Shown here: piece after piece, positions 47,479-58,474 of the stretch
Layout: each line of letters starts with the position of its first letter
Position numbering within the stretch: the first letter of the stretch is position 1
DNA from: Geobacter sp. SVR
GTDB lineage: Bacteria; Desulfobacterota; Desulfuromonadia; Geobacterales; Pseudopelobacteraceae
Assembly: GCF_016865365.1 (NCBI RefSeq)
Contig: NZ_AP024469.1
Coordinates: 735,001 to 799,000, forward strand
Direction of reading: 5' to 3'
Length of the DNA: 64,000 nt
Position numbers and translations under genes: made by a program
Notes under the pieces: model-generated
What the model was told of the DNA's origin: nothing
Seen by the model: the letters and a program-made list of their open reading frames with translations, nothing else
The model's database searches: none

Positions 47479-47922
47479 TTAAGCGGCTGCGTCGGCGAAG
47501 GTGGCCTTCAAGGCCGCCTCGGTAACCAGGGTAGTGCCGACGAATGCCTTGCCGTTAACCCCCCAGATGCCACGGCGGTTGAAGGTCGTTTCGACCTCGA
47601 TGCGCAGCTGATCGCCGGGGAAAACCGGCTTTCTGAATTTTGCGTTGTCGATGGACATGAAATAGCTCACTTTTTTCCTGGTTTCATCATCCGATGCCAG
47701 GTAGGCCATGATGCCGGCCACCTGTGCCATGGCCTCCACGATCAGCACGCCCGGCATGACCGGATGCTGCGGAAAATGCCCCTGGAAGAAAGGCTCGTTG
47801 ATGCTGACATTTTTGAGTCCCACGCAACGTGTGCCGTGTTCCAGTTCAATGATGCGATCAACCATCAGGAACGGATACCGATGGGGCAGTATCTTCATGA
47901 TTTCATTGACATCCATTACCAT
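47479..47922 (-). CDS. fabZ: 3-hydroxyacyl-ACP dehydratase
   Basis: FabZ dehydrates 3-hydroxyacyl-ACP in fatty acid elongation and so shares its substrate with LpxA and LpxD. The 147-residue hot-dog-fold protein has [14 protein letters not shown] with the catalytic His near residue 14 and [20 protein letters not shown] with the catalytic Glu. A good ribosome binding site (gaggtggg) precedes 47922. Its place between lpxD and lpxA is the classic arrangement. Confidence 0.97.
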   Translation of the reverse strand: MVMDVNEIMKILPHRYPFLMVDRIIELEHGTRCVGLKNVSINEPFFQGHFPQHPVMPGVLIVEAMAQVAGIMAYLASDDETRKKVSYFMSIDNAKFRKPVFPGDQLRIEVETTFNRRGIWGVNGKAFVGTTLVTEAALKATFADAAA

Positions 47923-48050
47923 TGTCCCACCTCATTTGAATTCAAATTGGATACGAGTGTAATATACGGAACAGGATAAAGACAAGCTTTACGGATGCAC
48001 GGAAGAACAGGAAGAGGGGCTCCGTAAGCGATATCGGCCATGGTGCTACT

Positions 48051-49091
48051 TCAGGCTGGCCGGATCTGTTCCTCCAGCTCTATGATCCTTTTCTCCAGTG
48101 CTGTGATGCTTTTGCGCAGTTCCGGAAGCTTCGGCACGATCGCCATGGCCTTGAGCCATTCCTTGTGGGGCATGGCCGGAGTGCCGCTGTAACCGGCATT
48201 GGCAGGCAAGGAACCGGGAATGCCCGACTGGGCACCTACCATGACATTGTCACCAATGCTGAGGTGACCGGCCACTCCTACCTGGCCCGCCAGGGTGACA
48301 TGGTTGCCGATTCTGGTGCTGCCCGAGATCCCTACCTGGGAGACGATCATGCAGTCCTCGCCGATCTGGCAGTTATGGGCGACCTGTACCAAGTTGTCCA
48401 GTTTCGTCCCGCGCCTGATCAACGTGACCTCCAATGCTGCCCGATCGATGCAGGTGTTGGCGCCGATCTCGACATCGTCCTCAAGCACGACAATGCCGAT
48501 CTGGGGAATCGGATAGTAATGGTTCCCGTCGGGGGCATAGCCGAATCCGTCGCTGCCGATCACCGCCCCCGGCTGGATGACACAACGGTTGCCGATGCGG
48601 CAGCGTTCGCGGATGACGGCGTTGGCATGGATGACGGTCCCTGCCCCGATACTGACGCCGGCATAGACGACCGCCCCGGGGTGGATGATGCAACCGTTGC
48701 CGATGGTAACCTGCTCGCCGATCACGGCACCCGGATGGACCGTTATGCCACTGCCGAGCGTGGCCGAAGCGGCGACGCTGGCACCGGGCAAAATTCCCAG
48801 CGGCGCTGGCACCTGCACGTAAAACAGGTTCAACAGCTTGGCAAAGGCCAGGTAGGGATTGGATACTTCGATCACGTTGCGGCCGTAAGCTTCGCCCCCC
48901 GGCGCCATCAGCACCGCGCCGGCCTGGGTTTCTGCCACTTTTGAGGCGTATTTCGGATTGGCCAGAAAGGTGACCTTGTCCGGTCCGGCCATGTCGAGCG
49001 GAGCCAGGCCGTTGACCTGGCAGCCTTCATCCCCTCTGACAGTCCCACCCAGATAGTCTGCCAGTTCCTTGAGCGTTTTGGCTTCAGTCAT
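48051..49091 (-). CDS. lpxD: UDP-3-O-acylglucosamine N-acyltransferase
   Basis: LpxD adds the second hydroxyacyl chain in lipid A synthesis. The 346-residue protein has an N-terminal uridine-binding domain (about 1-100), a long hexapeptide-repeat beta-helix (about 100-310) with the catalytic His in [12 protein letters not shown], and a C-terminal helix (about 320-346). It follows ompH after 9 bases. Confidence 0.96.
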   Translation of the reverse strand: MTEAKTLKELADYLGGTVRGDEGCQVNGLAPLDMAGPDKVTFLANPKYASKVAETQAGAVLMAPGGEAYGRNVIEVSNPYLAFAKLLNLFYVQVPAPLGILPGASVAASATLGSGITVHPGAVIGEQVTIGNGCIIHPGAVVYAGVSIGAGTVIHANAVIRERCRIGNRCVIQPGAVIGSDGFGYAPDGNHYYPIPQIGIVVLEDDVEIGANTCIDRAALEVTLIRRGTKLDNLVQVAHNCQIGEDCMIVSQVGISGSTRIGNHVTLAGQVGVAGHLSIGDNVMVGAQSGIPGSLPANAGYSGTPAMPHKEWLKAMAIVPKLPELRKSITALEKRIIELEEQIRPA

Positions 49092-49100
49092 CGGCTCGGC

Positions 49101-49616
49101 CTATTTTTTCCGGCTGGCATTGAACAATTTCAGCACTTCATTGGTCAGATCGGCCTTATCGTCGGCATACAGCATGCCTTCGTTCTTCACAAAAATGAAG
49201 GTATAGCCGTTGTTGCGACCGAACTCCTGAATGACCTTTTCCATCGCTTCCAGGATCTTGCGGGTATATTCCTCGTCCTTGCCTTGCAGCTCGTCCTGGG
49301 CATCCTTGGTGAAACGCTGGAACTCTTTCAGCTTCTGCTGGTAATCCTTCTCCTTGGAGGCCCGGGCCGTCTCTGACAGCAGCACGCCCTGTTTTTCAAG
49401 CTCCTCCTTCAGACGCTTCAGGTCGTCCTGACGAACGTTTATTTCGTCCTGATACTTCTTCAGGCGGGCTGCCAGTTGCTCCTTGGCCTCTTTGCCCGCT
49501 TCCGAGGTATTGATCGCCCGCTGCATGTCGATGTAGCCGATTTTGCCGTCCGCGGCAAAAACAGTGCCCGCAGCCATGCAGCTAAGCAGTAGTGCCGTTA
49601 ACAGGATACGTTTCAT
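49101..49616 (-). CDS. ompH: OmpH/Skp-family periplasmic chaperone
   Basis: The 171-residue precursor has a cleavable signal peptide ending near AADGK (residue 21-24), then a GYIDMQRAIN core strand and a long lysine-rich coiled coil (about 45-130) that forms the tentacles of Skp. It carries unfolded outer-membrane proteins to the Bam complex. It lies 29 bases downstream of bamA, the usual order. Confidence 0.94.
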   Translation of the reverse strand: MKRILLTALLLSCMAAGTVFAADGKIGYIDMQRAINTSEAGKEAKEQLAARLKKYQDEINVRQDDLKRLKEELEKQGVLLSETARASKEKDYQQKLKEFQRFTKDAQDELQGKDEEYTRKILEAMEKVIQEFGRNNGYTFIFVKNEGMLYADDKADLTNEVLKLFNASRKK

Positions 49617-49645
49617 GTGGTTTCTCCTTGTATGGAAATTGATTT

Positions 49646-51955
49646 CTAAAACATGCTGCCGATGGAAAATTCCAGCCTGCCGCTATTGCTGTCGATACCG
49701 TTGCGCGGGTTGACCGGAATGCCGTACTCGAGACGCAGCGGACCGATGGGGGAGGCCCAGCGGATACCGCCGCCATAGCTCATCAAAATGGAGCTGAACA
49801 TGTTCTGCCCGTAGCCGTAGGAATTACCGTAATCGAAAAAGGCGACCCCTTTCAGCCCGAACTCGGACAGCAGGGGGAAGGTCAGCTCGACGTTGCCGAA
49901 GGCCTCTTTGTTACCACCCAGGTAGACTTTCTCGTCGCTGATTGTCTGGGCGGTGCCCAAGGTAGATGGCTGGATTTTTACGGGAGATACCGTGCGGGCC
50001 TTGTAGCCGCGCAAGGAGAAAATGCCCCCCAGGTAGAATTTCTCGTCGATCGGCACCGGCGAGCTGCCGACTGCCTGGATGTATCCCAGGGTCAGCTTGG
50101 TGGAAAACACCACCTTTTTGGTGAGAGGGTGGAACCACGTGTGGTCGGTGACATAGCGCGCAAACTTGTTGTTACCCCCTAGACCTGCGAACTCCGCGGA
50201 AAACGAGTTGATCATGCCGGTGGTCGGGTCGAGCCGGTAGTCGGTGACGTTGCGGGTAATGCTGCCGAGGATCGAGCTGGTGGTCGTGGTGCCGAGCGGG
50301 TAGGTGACCGGGTCCTGGGTGTTGAGGGTTTGATATGCCACGATCGGATTGAAGATATCCTTGATCTCGTATTTGTACAGGAAAAAGGTACCGATGAAGT
50401 CGTTGATGGGGTAGCCCGCCTTGATGTCGCCACCGGTCAGCCGGCGGCTGTAGTCGATGTAGTCGCGCTCCGAGCGGTAGATATCCATTCCCAGGTTCCA
50501 CTTGGTATCCATGAAGTGCGGATCGGCTATGCCCAGCGAATAGGTCTGGGATTTGCCGCCGATGGAGGCGGAAACATTGGCCCTGAGTCCCAGCCCGAGG
50601 AAGTTGGCCTGCTGGACCGAGCCCTGCCCGATAAGGCCGTCCAGGGAGCTGTAGCCGCCGCCGATGCTGAAGGTGCCGGTCGGCTTCTCCTTGACATCCA
50701 CCGTAACGTTCAGCTTGTCGCTGGCGCTTCCCTTGGCCGTAGCCACGTTGGCCTCCTCAAAGAAGCCGAGGTTCATCAGGTTCTGCTTGCTGCGTTTCAT
50801 GCCGGTGGCGCTGTATGTCTCTCCCTCGGTTACGCGCAGCTCGCGGCGGATGACCTTGTCGCGGGTTTTGGGATTGCCGGCGATGGCGATTCTCTCGATA
50901 TGGACCCGTTGACCCTTTTCCATATCAAAGGTCAGATCTATGATTTTTTTGTCAGCCTCGATCTTGGTGACCGGATTTACGTTGGCAAAGGCATAGCCTT
51001 TGTCGCCGTAGACATCGGTCAGGGTGGAGATGTCGGCTCGCAGAACAGCCCGGCTGAAAACTTCGCCCTGCTCGACCTTGAGCTTCTTGCGCAGTTCTGA
51101 AGCCGGCTCCAGCAGCTCGCCTTTGAAATCGATTTCACCGACGCGGTACTGGTCACCCTCGGTTATGCCGACGGTTACCTCCAGGGCATCCTTGGCCTCG
51201 TTCATTTTTACGACCGGCTCGCCCACCTTGATATTGACGTAGCCGTTGTTCAGGTAGTGGTCGGCAATGAGCAGGGCATCGTTTTTAAGCACCTCTTCCT
51301 TATAGGTGCCGGCGCCGGTCAGCCACGAAAGAAACCACTTCTCCTTGGTTTCCATCACACCGCGCAATTTGCTGTCCGAAAAGGCCTGATTGCCGTCAAA
51401 ACGGATCGAGCGGATCAGGATCTTTTTCCCTTCATTTATTTTGAAAGTAACGGCAAGTTCGCCCGCGTTCTGTTTCTCGATCACCGGTGAGACTTCCACC
51501 AGATAAAACCCTTCGTCAGCATAGAGCTTCTTGATCCTGGCAACGCTTCTGTCCAGGTCCTTGGTGGAAAAGACGGAATTCTGTCTGAGTTCCATTCCTT
51601 CCTTGAGCTTGTCGGCCTTCAGTTCCTTGTTGCCCTCGAACCTGATATCCCGTACCACCGGTTTTTCCTGCACGGTATAGATCAGCACGACTCCCTGGGC
51701 GGTTTCCTCGGTCGATACCTGTACATCCTGGAAATGCCCCAGTCGGTAAATGGCACGCAGATCGGCATCGGTCTTATCGCTGTACAGGCTGTCGCCGGGC
51801 TTGAGCGTCAGCACGTTCAATATGACGGCGGCCTCTATGCGCCGGTTGCCCTTGACGCGAATATCGGTGATTTTTTCGCCTTCAGCATATGCTGCACCCA
51901 TCATGAAAACCTGCAGTGCAAATGCAACCAAAACGACTAGCCTTGAAATGGGCAC
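49646..51955 (-). CDS. bamA: Outer membrane protein assembly factor
   Basis: BamA inserts beta-barrel proteins into the outer membrane. The 769-residue precursor has a signal peptide (about 1-24), five POTRA domains (about 25-420), and a 16-strand barrel. Loop 6 carries the FYLGGIFSLRGYKAR version of the VRGF/Y motif near residue 640, and the protein ends in an aromatic residue (SIGSMF), as barrel proteins do. ompH follows directly. The 49-base gap from lolD suggests one long transcription unit. Confidence 0.97.
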   Translation of the reverse strand: MPISRLVVLVAFALQVFMMGAAYAEGEKITDIRVKGNRRIEAAVILNVLTLKPGDSLYSDKTDADLRAIYRLGHFQDVQVSTEETAQGVVLIYTVQEKPVVRDIRFEGNKELKADKLKEGMELRQNSVFSTKDLDRSVARIKKLYADEGFYLVEVSPVIEKQNAGELAVTFKINEGKKILIRSIRFDGNQAFSDSKLRGVMETKEKWFLSWLTGAGTYKEEVLKNDALLIADHYLNNGYVNIKVGEPVVKMNEAKDALEVTVGITEGDQYRVGEIDFKGELLEPASELRKKLKVEQGEVFSRAVLRADISTLTDVYGDKGYAFANVNPVTKIEADKKIIDLTFDMEKGQRVHIERIAIAGNPKTRDKVIRRELRVTEGETYSATGMKRSKQNLMNLGFFEEANVATAKGSASDKLNVTVDVKEKPTGTFSIGGGYSSLDGLIGQGSVQQANFLGLGLRANVSASIGGKSQTYSLGIADPHFMDTKWNLGMDIYRSERDYIDYSRRLTGGDIKAGYPINDFIGTFFLYKYEIKDIFNPIVAYQTLNTQDPVTYPLGTTTTSSILGSITRNVTDYRLDPTTGMINSFSAEFAGLGGNNKFARYVTDHTWFHPLTKKVVFSTKLTLGYIQAVGSSPVPIDEKFYLGGIFSLRGYKARTVSPVKIQPSTLGTAQTISDEKVYLGGNKEAFGNVELTFPLLSEFGLKGVAFFDYGNSYGYGQNMFSSILMSYGGGIRWASPIGPLRLEYGIPVNPRNGIDSNSGRLEFSIGSMF

Positions 51956-52003
51956 GCTTCCCTCGAATATGCTGAAAATAGTAAACCTAAAAAGGGGATT
52001 GCA

Positions 52004-52690
52004 TCACAATCGGAAATCAGACTCCAATGCGCCGTCAACCAGCCGGATCGTCCGTCCCATGGCGGCAGCCAGCCGTTCGTTGTGGGTAACGACGATCATG
52101 GTCAAGCCCCGTTTTTGCTGCAGTTCGTCCAACAGAGCATGAATCCCTTCGCTGGTCTTCATGTCGAGATTGCCGGTCGGTTCGTCTGCCAGAAGCATCT
52201 CCGGCGACAAAGCCAGTGCCCGGGCAATGGCAACACGCTGTTGTTCCCCGCCGGACAGTTCTCCGGGACGGTGGCTCAAGCGGTGGGACAATCCGACGTC
52301 CGACAGGAGCTCCGCGGCAGCGGCCGCAGCCTGGGCACGGGGTGTCCTGGCGATCAAGGCCGGCATCATAACATTTTCGAGGGCAGTGAACTCCGGCAGC
52401 AGGTGGTGGAACTGAAAGACGAACCCGATGCTCTTATTGCGGAATAGCGCCAGATCATGATCGTTTTTACTGAAGAGGTTTTCGCCTCGGAAAAGGACCG
52501 TTCCCTCGGATGGGCGATCAAGTGCCCCCAGCAGTTGCAGCAGCGTACTTTTGCCCGCGCCCGACGCGCCAATCAGGGCGGTGGTGGTGCCCTGCTGCAG
52601 GTCCAGGTCAATGCCTTTCAAGACCTCGATCCTGTTGTGGCCCCTGAGGTAGGTCTTGCCGAGGGCTCTCGCTTCCAGCAGGTTACTCAT
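52004..52690 (-). CDS. lolD: Lipoprotein-releasing system ATPase
   Basis: LolD powers extraction of outer-membrane lipoproteins from the inner membrane. The 228-residue ABC protein has Walker [12 protein letters not shown] near residue 40, the signature [15 protein letters not shown] and Walker [13 protein letters not shown]. The start overlaps the lolC stop by 8 bases. MacB-type exporters are similar, but pairing with a LolC-type permease supports LolD. Confidence 0.94.
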   Translation of the reverse strand: MSNLLEARALGKTYLRGHNRIEVLKGIDLDLQQGTTTALIGASGAGKSTLLQLLGALDRPSEGTVLFRGENLFSKNDHDLALFRNKSIGFVFQFHHLLPEFTALENVMMPALIARTPRAQAAAAAAELLSDVGLSHRLSHRPGELSGGEQQRVAIARALALSPEMLLADEPTGNLDMKTSEGIHALLDELQQKRGLTMIVVTHNERLAAAMGRTIRLVDGALESDFRL

Positions 52691-53945
52691 AGCGCAGGGC
52701 CTCTGCCGGCAACATCCTGGAGGCTTGCCAGGAGGGATAGAGGGTGGCGAGAAAGGAGATCAGCACGGCTGTGATCGAGATGAGCACCACATCGGAAGGG
52801 ATGACCAGTGAAGGGAAATGGTCCAGGTAGTAGATGTCCTTGCTGAAAAAATTCTGACCGGTCACCTTCTGGATCACATCGATGATCGGTTCCAGGTTGA
52901 GCGATATCAGTAGCCCTGAAACGACCCCCAGGATGGTGCCGACCACGCCGATTATCAATCCCTCCAGCACGAATATCTTCATGATGCTGCCGCCGCTGGC
53001 CCCCATCGACTTGAGTATGGCGATATCCCGGGTTTTTTCCATCACCACCATAAACAGGGTCGAGGCGATGCCGAAGGCTGCCACCAGCACGATCAGGGTC
53101 AGGATGATGAACATGACGATCTTTTCGGTTTTGAGAGCGAACAGGATGTTCCGGTTCATCTGCATCCAGTCGCGGGCGGAATAATCGGGCCCCAGCGTAT
53201 GGTTGATGGTGCGCGCCAATTCGCCGGTGCGATAGACGTCGGCAGCTTTCAGCTGAATTCCGGTGACGGTGTCGTCAAGGTCGAAAAATGTCTGGGCCTG
53301 GGAGATGCTGACGTAGGCCAGGGTGGAATCGTACTCGAACATGCCGGTGTTGAAGATGCCGGTCACCCGGAAGGGTTTCATCTTGGGCATCATCCCGAGG
53401 GGGGTGATGGTGCCCATCGGTGAAATGACGTTGATCTTATCGCCCACATACAGGTGGAGGTGCTTGGCCAGTTCCTTGCCCACCATAAGACCCGGCAGTT
53501 CGCCAGGGCCGGTAGATGCACCCGGCTTGAGACTTTCCATGGTTCCGTCGACCAGCGAGTTGCTGAGCCTGGTCACCTGACGGTCGGTCTGGACATCGAT
53601 CCCCCGCAGTACCACGCCGGAGACATTTGTGCCGGAAGATAGCATAACCTGGTTGTAAATGAAAGGCGTGGCCGCGACGACACCCGGCAGAGCCTTGAGT
53701 TTCTCCATGATCCGGGGGTAGTCGCTCATCGGCGCGCCGTTGCGGACAACAACCACATGGGCATTGGTCCCCAGGATCTTTTCCTTGAGATCCTCTTCGA
53801 ACCCGGTCATGACGGCCAGCACCACGATCAGCGCCATGACCCCCAACGTCACTCCGGCGGTGGAAATAAAAGTGATGATCGATATGAAGGTCGATTTCCG
53901 TTTTGCCTTCAGGTAACGCAGGCCTATGAACAATTCAAATGGCAT
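52683..53945 (-). CDS. lolC: Lipoprotein-releasing system permease LolC/LolE
   Basis: The 420-residue protein has the LolC/E layout: an N-terminal membrane helix ([34 protein letters not shown] region, about 20-55), a large periplasmic domain (about 60-265), and three C-terminal helices. The single permease gene suggests a homodimeric LolCE-like system, often called LolF. The ATG at 53945 begins [13 protein letters not shown]. The longer open frame upstream is translated repeat DNA and is rejected. Confidence 0.93.
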   Translation of the reverse strand: MPFELFIGLRYLKAKRKSTFISIITFISTAGVTLGVMALIVVLAVMTGFEEDLKEKILGTNAHVVVVRNGAPMSDYPRIMEKLKALPGVVAATPFIYNQVMLSSGTNVSGVVLRGIDVQTDRQVTRLSNSLVDGTMESLKPGASTGPGELPGLMVGKELAKHLHLYVGDKINVISPMGTITPLGMMPKMKPFRVTGIFNTGMFEYDSTLAYVSISQAQTFFDLDDTVTGIQLKAADVYRTGELARTINHTLGPDYSARDWMQMNRNILFALKTEKIVMFIILTLIVLVAAFGIASTLFMVVMEKTRDIAILKSMGASGGSIMKIFVLEGLIIGVVGTILGVVSGLLISLNLEPIIDVIQKVTGQNFFSKDIYYLDHFPSLVIPSDVVLISITAVLISFLATLYPSWQASRMLPAEALRYE

Positions 53946-53954
53946 TTCAAATTC

Positions 53955-54027
53955 GGGGACTGGTGATTGGGGGCTAGGGACTGGTAAAAGCTTCTGCCAA
54001 TCACCAGCCCCCAATTACCAGCCCCTA
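53955..54027. repeat. Long hairpin made of degenerate 7-nt repeats (locus D)
   Basis: The left arm (53955-53990) is built of ggggact, ggtgatt, gggggct, agggact, ggtaaaa. The right arm (53998-54027) is the near-complement with caatcacc, agccccc, aattacc, agcccct. The core match spans about 20 bases with few mismatches. It lies between lysS and lolC, and its right arm overlaps the lysS stop codon at 54025-54027. Confidence 0.75.
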
Positions 54028-55500
54028 CTTTTCCTTTCGCAGTTGCGGAAACAGGATCACGTCACGGATCGAGGCGGAATCGGTCAGCAGCATCACCAGG
54101 CGGTCGATGCCGATGCCTTCGCCCGCGGTGGGGGGCAGGCCGTATTCCAGGGCACGCACGTAATCCTCATCCATGTAATGGGCCTCTTCATCCCCCTTGT
54201 CCTTTTCGGCTACCTGGGAGAGGAAGCGCTCTTTCTGATCGACCGGGTCGTTCAGCTCAGAAAATGCATTGGCGATCTCGCGGCCGCCGATGATCAGTTC
54301 GAAGCGATCCACGATATCGGGATTATGGTCGTTTTTACGCGACAGGGGTGATACCTCGGTCGGGTAGGCGGTGATGAAGGTCGGCTGAATCAGTTTGTGC
54401 TCGGCTACCTCTTCGAATATCTCCATCAAAAGTTTGCCGTATCCGATGTCCGAAGGAAGGTCCAGTCCAATACTGCGGCCATAGGCCAGAGCCAGTTCGC
54501 GGTCGTCGAGCTGGCGCGGTTCGATGTCGCCGTACTCCAGGATCGCCTCACGCACGGTCAGGCGTTTCCAGGGACGCTGGAAACTGATCGGGAGTCCCTG
54601 GTAGCTGAAGTCGAGCGTACCGAGCACCTCCTGGGCAACGTGGCAGAAGAGCTCCTCGGTCAGGTTCATCAGGTCTTCATAGGTGGCATAGGCCTGGTAG
54701 AACTCCATCATGGTGAACTCGGGGTTGTGGCGCACCGAGATCCCCTCGTTCCTGAAGTTGCGGTTGATCTCGAATACCCGCTCCAGGCCGCCGACCACCA
54801 GGCGCTTCAGGTACAGTTCGGGAGCGATGCGCAGGTACAGCTCCATGTCCAGTGCGTTGTGGTGGGTTATGAACGGCCTGGCGGTGGCGCCTCCGGGAAT
54901 CTGCTGCATCATGGGGGTTTCCACTTCCAGGAAATCCCGTCCGGTCATGAAGGCCCGAATCAGATTGACGATGCGCGAGCGCTTGATGAAAATCTCGCGG
55001 GATTCAGGATTGACGATCAGGTCCACATAGCGCTGGCGGTAGCGGGTTTCGACGTCGGTCAGACCGTGAAATTTCTCGGGCAGGGGGTGCAGCGACTTGA
55101 CCAGCAGGCGGATGCTGCGGGCATGCAGTGACAATTCGCCGGTCTTGGTGCGGAAGGGAAACCCTTCGGCCCCGACGATGTCGCCGATATCGAAGGATTC
55201 GAAATTATCGAAAGCCTCCTCACCGATCTCGTCCTTCTTGACGTAGAGTTGTATCCGGCCCTTGCGGTCCTGGAGCTGAATGAAGGCTGCCCTGCCAAAA
55301 GAACGCCGAGCCAGGATACGGCCGGCAACGACAAACTTTTCGGAGTCCGCTTCGATGGTTTCCTTGTCGCCATAGGCGGCGATCACATCAGCCGAGGTGT
55401 GCAGCTGCCTGAAATCATTGGGGTAGGGATTGATACCTGCCTCCCAGAGGCTATCCACCTTGCGTCGTCTCTGCAGAAGCAATTCGCTTAATTCTTCCAT
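54025..55500 (-). CDS. lysS: Lysyl-tRNA synthetase, class II
   Basis: The 491-residue class II synthetase has an N-terminal OB-fold anticodon domain (about 55-140) and the catalytic domain with motif 2 [19 protein letters not shown] near residue 260 and motif 3 [13 protein letters not shown] near residue 465. The ATG at 55500 begins [14 protein letters not shown]. The longer open frame upstream overlaps the rne coding region on the same strand and is out of frame with it, so it is rejected. A clear promoter and an upstream terminator show that it starts its own transcript, which may run into lolC. Confidence 0.97.
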   Translation of the reverse strand: MEELSELLLQRRRKVDSLWEAGINPYPNDFRQLHTSADVIAAYGDKETIEADSEKFVVAGRILARRSFGRAAFIQLQDRKGRIQLYVKKDEIGEEAFDNFESFDIGDIVGAEGFPFRTKTGELSLHARSIRLLVKSLHPLPEKFHGLTDVETRYRQRYVDLIVNPESREIFIKRSRIVNLIRAFMTGRDFLEVETPMMQQIPGGATARPFITHHNALDMELYLRIAPELYLKRLVVGGLERVFEINRNFRNEGISVRHNPEFTMMEFYQAYATYEDLMNLTEELFCHVAQEVLGTLDFSYQGLPISFQRPWKRLTVREAILEYGDIEPRQLDDRELALAYGRSIGLDLPSDIGYGKLLMEIFEEVAEHKLIQPTFITAYPTEVSPLSRKNDHNPDIVDRFELIIGGREIANAFSELNDPVDQKERFLSQVAEKDKGDEEAHYMDEDYVRALEYGLPPTAGEGIGIDRLVMLLTDSASIRDVILFPQLRKEK

Positions 55501-55552
55501 TCGTCTCGGGGCCTTTCTCGGCAACGTAGTGTGAGTGTAGGAAAGACTGGTA

Positions 55553-55581
55553 AAAATATCGCCGTAAGGACTCTTCGTCAA
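55553..55581 (-). promoter_or_regulatory. Promoter of lysS and the downstream envelope genes
   Basis: On the minus strand TTGACG (55581-55576) and TATTTT (55558-55553) are separated by exactly 17 bases. The leader would be about 45 bases. It starts just after the rne terminator. Confidence 0.65.
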
Positions 55582-55583
55582 GT

Positions 55584-55618
55584 AAAAAAGGGGGGGCGAC
55601 CGGAATGGGCGCCCCCCG
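55584..55618 (-). terminator. Intrinsic terminator of the rne-like gene
   Basis: On the minus strand the GGGGGGCG arm (55617-55610) and its CGCCCCCC complement (55598-55591) enclose an 11-nt loop and are followed by a C and then six T (55589-55584). Confidence 0.9.
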
Positions 55619-55624
55619 CTTAAT

Positions 55625-57853
55625 TCATTGATTTTCGGTGTCCTTTTTCTTGCGGCGCGTTCGCTTGACCGGTTCCGGTTGCTCGGACGGCTCTGCTGGA
55701 GGGACAGCGCCCGGCTCGGCTTCTTTCGGTGCTTTCCGCCGGCGCGGTTTCGGTGCCGCGGGCGCCGCCGGCTTCGGTTCCGCTGGTGCCGGCGGCGCAG
55801 GGGACTCGATGGGTGGGGCCGCTGCTTCGGGTGCTGCTTTCTTTTTGCGCGGTGCTCTCGCCTTTTTCGGTTTTTCGGCAGGTGTTTCAGGTTCCGCCAC
55901 CTGTTCAGGGGCTGGGGCCGACTGTGGCACTGCGGTCGGTTGTGGCGCTGCTGCCGGTTCGACAGTCGTCTCCGCAGCTGTGGTCGGCAGGGACTCCTCT
56001 GGCGCATGGGCGCCCTTGCGCCCCCTGCGGCGCCTGCGCTTCTTGGGTTTCGCGGCAGTTTCCCCCTCGCCGGCTTCGCCAATGGCTGTCTCCGGCTCAT
56101 GGGGCGGTTCTGAAACCGGTTCGGTCTGCTCCTCTGCCGGGAGCTCGGCCGGATGATCGGCCTGTATGGCCTGCTCGGCAGAGCCCTTTTTCTTCTTGCG
56201 GCGGCGCTTGCGCTTTTTGCCCCCTTCCGCCGGAAGGGGCTCATGGGGCTGCGGTGTCTCGCCGGCCTGCTCTTCGGCGATTTCGGAGCTCACTGCCGGT
56301 GCCGTGGGCTTTTCCTCTTTCGCTTCAAGGACCGGAATTTCCTCGATCAGCTGCTTTTCGCGCTTGAAGACCTCCAGTTCCACCTGGTTGAGCAGGAAAG
56401 AGGTTTTGCCCTTGACCGTCACCTCGATATCGTAGTCGTTCTCGATCTGGACCAGTTCGCGCTTCTTGCGGTTGAGGAGATAATAGGCCACCTCCAGCGG
56501 CAGCCCCCCCTGCACCCGGGCGATATTCCCCTTGGCTGCGGCTCCGTGTACCTTACGCAGGAAGGAGAGCGCCATAGCCTCGACCGATTTGACCTTGCCG
56601 CGCCCCTCGCAGTGCGGACACGCCAGGTGGATGGCATCGTTGAGGGTCTTGGCAATGCGCTGTCGGGACATCTCCATCAGCCCGAAATCCGAGATGCGCC
56701 CCAGATTGACCCGCGCCTTGTCCATCTTGAGCGCCTGCTTGAGGGTCTTTTCCACTTCGATATTGTGCTTGCGGTCGCGCATATCGATGAAATCGATCAC
56801 GATCAGTCCGCCCAGGTCCCGCAGCCGGAGCTGGCGTGCCACCTCTTCGGCCGCTTCCATGTTGGTCCTGAAGGCGGTGTCCTCGACCCCTTTTTCGCCG
56901 CTGGTCTTGCCCGAGTTGACGTCGATGCTGACCAGTGCTTCCGTGGGTTCGATAATCAGCGAGCCGCCGGACGGAAGGCCTACCCGTTTCTCATAGATCT
57001 GGTCAATCTGTTCTTCCAGTTGATAACGTGAAAAGATCGGCCGCTTTTCCTTGTGCAGCTTGACCCGTTTTTCGCACTTGGGCATGTTTTCGCGGAAAAA
57101 CTCCTTGGCCTCGCGATAGGCTTCCTTGCTGTCCACCAGCACTTCATCGATGTCGTCGGAGAAGTAGTCGCGCAGGAAGCGGATGACCAGCCCACTGTCC
57201 CGGTAAACCTCGCCGGCTCCCTTGATGTCGGCGGCGGTTTCCTTGATGGTGTTGTACATTCCGATCAGGTTGTCCAGGTCCTTCTGGAGTTCCTCCTGCG
57301 GCCGGCCGACCGCCTCGGTGCGGATGATGTACCCGACCTTCTCGGGGATGGTCATTGCGGCAACGATTTCCTTCAGCTGCTTGCGGGCTCCCTCCTGCTC
57401 CACCTTACGGGAGATGCCGTGGGAATCGCTGCCCGGCATGACCACCATGTAGCGCCCCGGCAGAGAGATATAGGTGGTCAGGGAAGACCCTTTGTGGTCG
57501 CGTTCGTCCTTTTCGACCTGTACCAGCAGCTCCTGGCCCCGGCGCAGCACTTCCTGTATGCGGGGGCGGCGCTTGCGCTGCTCCTCGGGCACATCGTCGC
57601 GCCACTGCCAGAAATCGGGATGCAATTCCCCCATTTGAAGGAATCCCGGTTTTGCCCGGCCGATATCAACGAAGGCTGCCTGCAGGCCAGGTTCTACCCG
57701 CAGAACCACTCCCTTGTAAATATTTCCCTTGGTCTGCTCCTGGCCGGTGATCTCGATGTTCAGTTCCATCATACGGCCGTCATGCACGATGGCGACCCGC
57801 GCCTCCTCGGGGTGCATCACGTTGATCAACATCTTTTTGCTGGTGGTTGCCAT
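55625..57853 (-). CDS. rne: Ribonuclease E/G family endoribonuclease with basic, disordered tail
   Basis: The 742-residue protein has an S1 RNA-binding domain (about 35-125), a 5'-sensor/RNase H-like part, and the DNase-I-like catalytic domain with Asp in SIDVNSGK near residue 310 and VIDFIDM near residue 353. The Zn-link CPHCEG lies near residue 410. The C-terminal 230 residues are low-complexity, rich in Ala, Pro, Glu and Lys, with three basic patches (such as [12 protein letters not shown]), typical of RNA-binding degradosome scaffolds. It starts at 57853 after its own promoter and ends at a strong terminator. RNase G is the alternative name, but the tail favours an RNase E-like role. Confidence 0.93.
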   Translation of the reverse strand: MATTSKKMLINVMHPEEARVAIVHDGRMMELNIEITGQEQTKGNIYKGVVLRVEPGLQAAFVDIGRAKPGFLQMGELHPDFWQWRDDVPEEQRKRRPRIQEVLRRGQELLVQVEKDERDHKGSSLTTYISLPGRYMVVMPGSDSHGISRKVEQEGARKQLKEIVAAMTIPEKVGYIIRTEAVGRPQEELQKDLDNLIGMYNTIKETAADIKGAGEVYRDSGLVIRFLRDYFSDDIDEVLVDSKEAYREAKEFFRENMPKCEKRVKLHKEKRPIFSRYQLEEQIDQIYEKRVGLPSGGSLIIEPTEALVSIDVNSGKTSGEKGVEDTAFRTNMEAAEEVARQLRLRDLGGLIVIDFIDMRDRKHNIEVEKTLKQALKMDKARVNLGRISDFGLMEMSRQRIAKTLNDAIHLACPHCEGRGKVKSVEAMALSFLRKVHGAAAKGNIARVQGGLPLEVAYYLLNRKKRELVQIENDYDIEVTVKGKTSFLLNQVELEVFKREKQLIEEIPVLEAKEEKPTAPAVSSEIAEEQAGETPQPHEPLPAEGGKKRKRRRKKKKGSAEQAIQADHPAELPAEEQTEPVSEPPHEPETAIGEAGEGETAAKPKKRRRRRGRKGAHAPEESLPTTAAETTVEPAAAPQPTAVPQSAPAPEQVAEPETPAEKPKKARAPRKKKAAPEAAAPPIESPAPPAPAEPKPAAPAAPKPRRRKAPKEAEPGAVPPAEPSEQPEPVKRTRRKKKDTENQ

Positions 57854-57912
57854 GTATTGGATAAGCCCTTTCGCGCAATACGGTATCTTTACGATCTGTT
57901 TAAAACTATCAA

Positions 57913-57940
57913 ATTATATCGATTTCAGCCCTGAAAGCAA
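57913..57940 (-). promoter_or_regulatory. Promoter of the rne-like gene
   Basis: TTGCTT (57940-57935) and a perfect TATAAT (57918-57913) are separated by 16 bases on the minus strand. The leader is about 55 bases, long enough for RNase E-type autoregulation, though no specific structure is obvious. Confidence 0.6.
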
Positions 57941-58066
57941 GGAAAAGGGAGGTGGGACGGAAAATGGCGGATTTCGGGTGTCTGTCGCGCAAACGCCGGA
58001 TGGATGTCCGAACTTTTTCGGACCGCCATCCGGCGCGTTCTGAAAGGCCAGGAAGTATGGCGAAAA

Positions 58067-58474
58067 TCAGGATATGCCTTTCGCATTCAGGAAAACGCCG
58101 TATTTCTTGTCGCTCCCCTGGATGTGGGTGTTCAGCCAGTCTTTGAGAAAACTCATCACACTCAGTGTCAGTACCGCGCCCCCTGATTGAAACTTTTTCT
58201 GCAGTTCGAGCACATGTGCGACCAGTTTTTCGTGCTCGATCTTGTGCTTTGCCAGATCGGGATACCCGTTGACCTGCATGACCTTCTCCTCGTCCGCGAA
58301 ATGGGTAGCGGTATAGGAGATCAGCGACTGCAGCACGAGACCGAGCATGGCGTCCCCCTGTCCCGCTTTCATGGCATCATGCAGTTGATTGACAAGTTCC
58401 ACCAATTTTTTGTGCTGATCGTCGAACTTTTTTACCTTCACACTCAGTGTCGGACCCCATTCCATCAGTGCCAT
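58067..58474 (-). CDS. Bacteriohemerythrin
   Basis: The 135-residue four-helix protein has the hemerythrin diiron ligands: DDQHKKLVEL near residue 18, HFADEEKVM near residue 57, HKIEHEKL near residue 76, and HIQGSDKKYG near residue 116. It binds O2 at a diiron centre and in anaerobes is thought to sense or store O2. It lies 76 bases downstream of a heme chemoreceptor in the same direction and may work with it. Confidence 0.95.
   Translation of the reverse strand: MALMEWGPTLSVKVKKFDDQHKKLVELVNQLHDAMKAGQGDAMLGLVLQSLISYTATHFADEEKVMQVNGYPDLAKHKIEHEKLVAHVLELQKKFQSGGAVLTLSVMSFLKDWLNTHIQGSDKKYGVFLNAKGIS

Noticed and set aside
53946-54014. An N-terminal extension of lolC
   Set aside because: The added residues are translated heptamer repeat (GDWQKLLPVPSPQSPVPEFE). 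The family starts at [13 protein letters not shown].
55501-56244. A long upstream extension of the lysS reading frame (about 248 extra codons)
   Set aside because: It runs across the terminator, the lysS promoter and the 3' end of the rne-like gene in another frame. It is a by-product of the GC-rich, lysine-rich codons of the rne tail, and lysS has a normal length from 55500.
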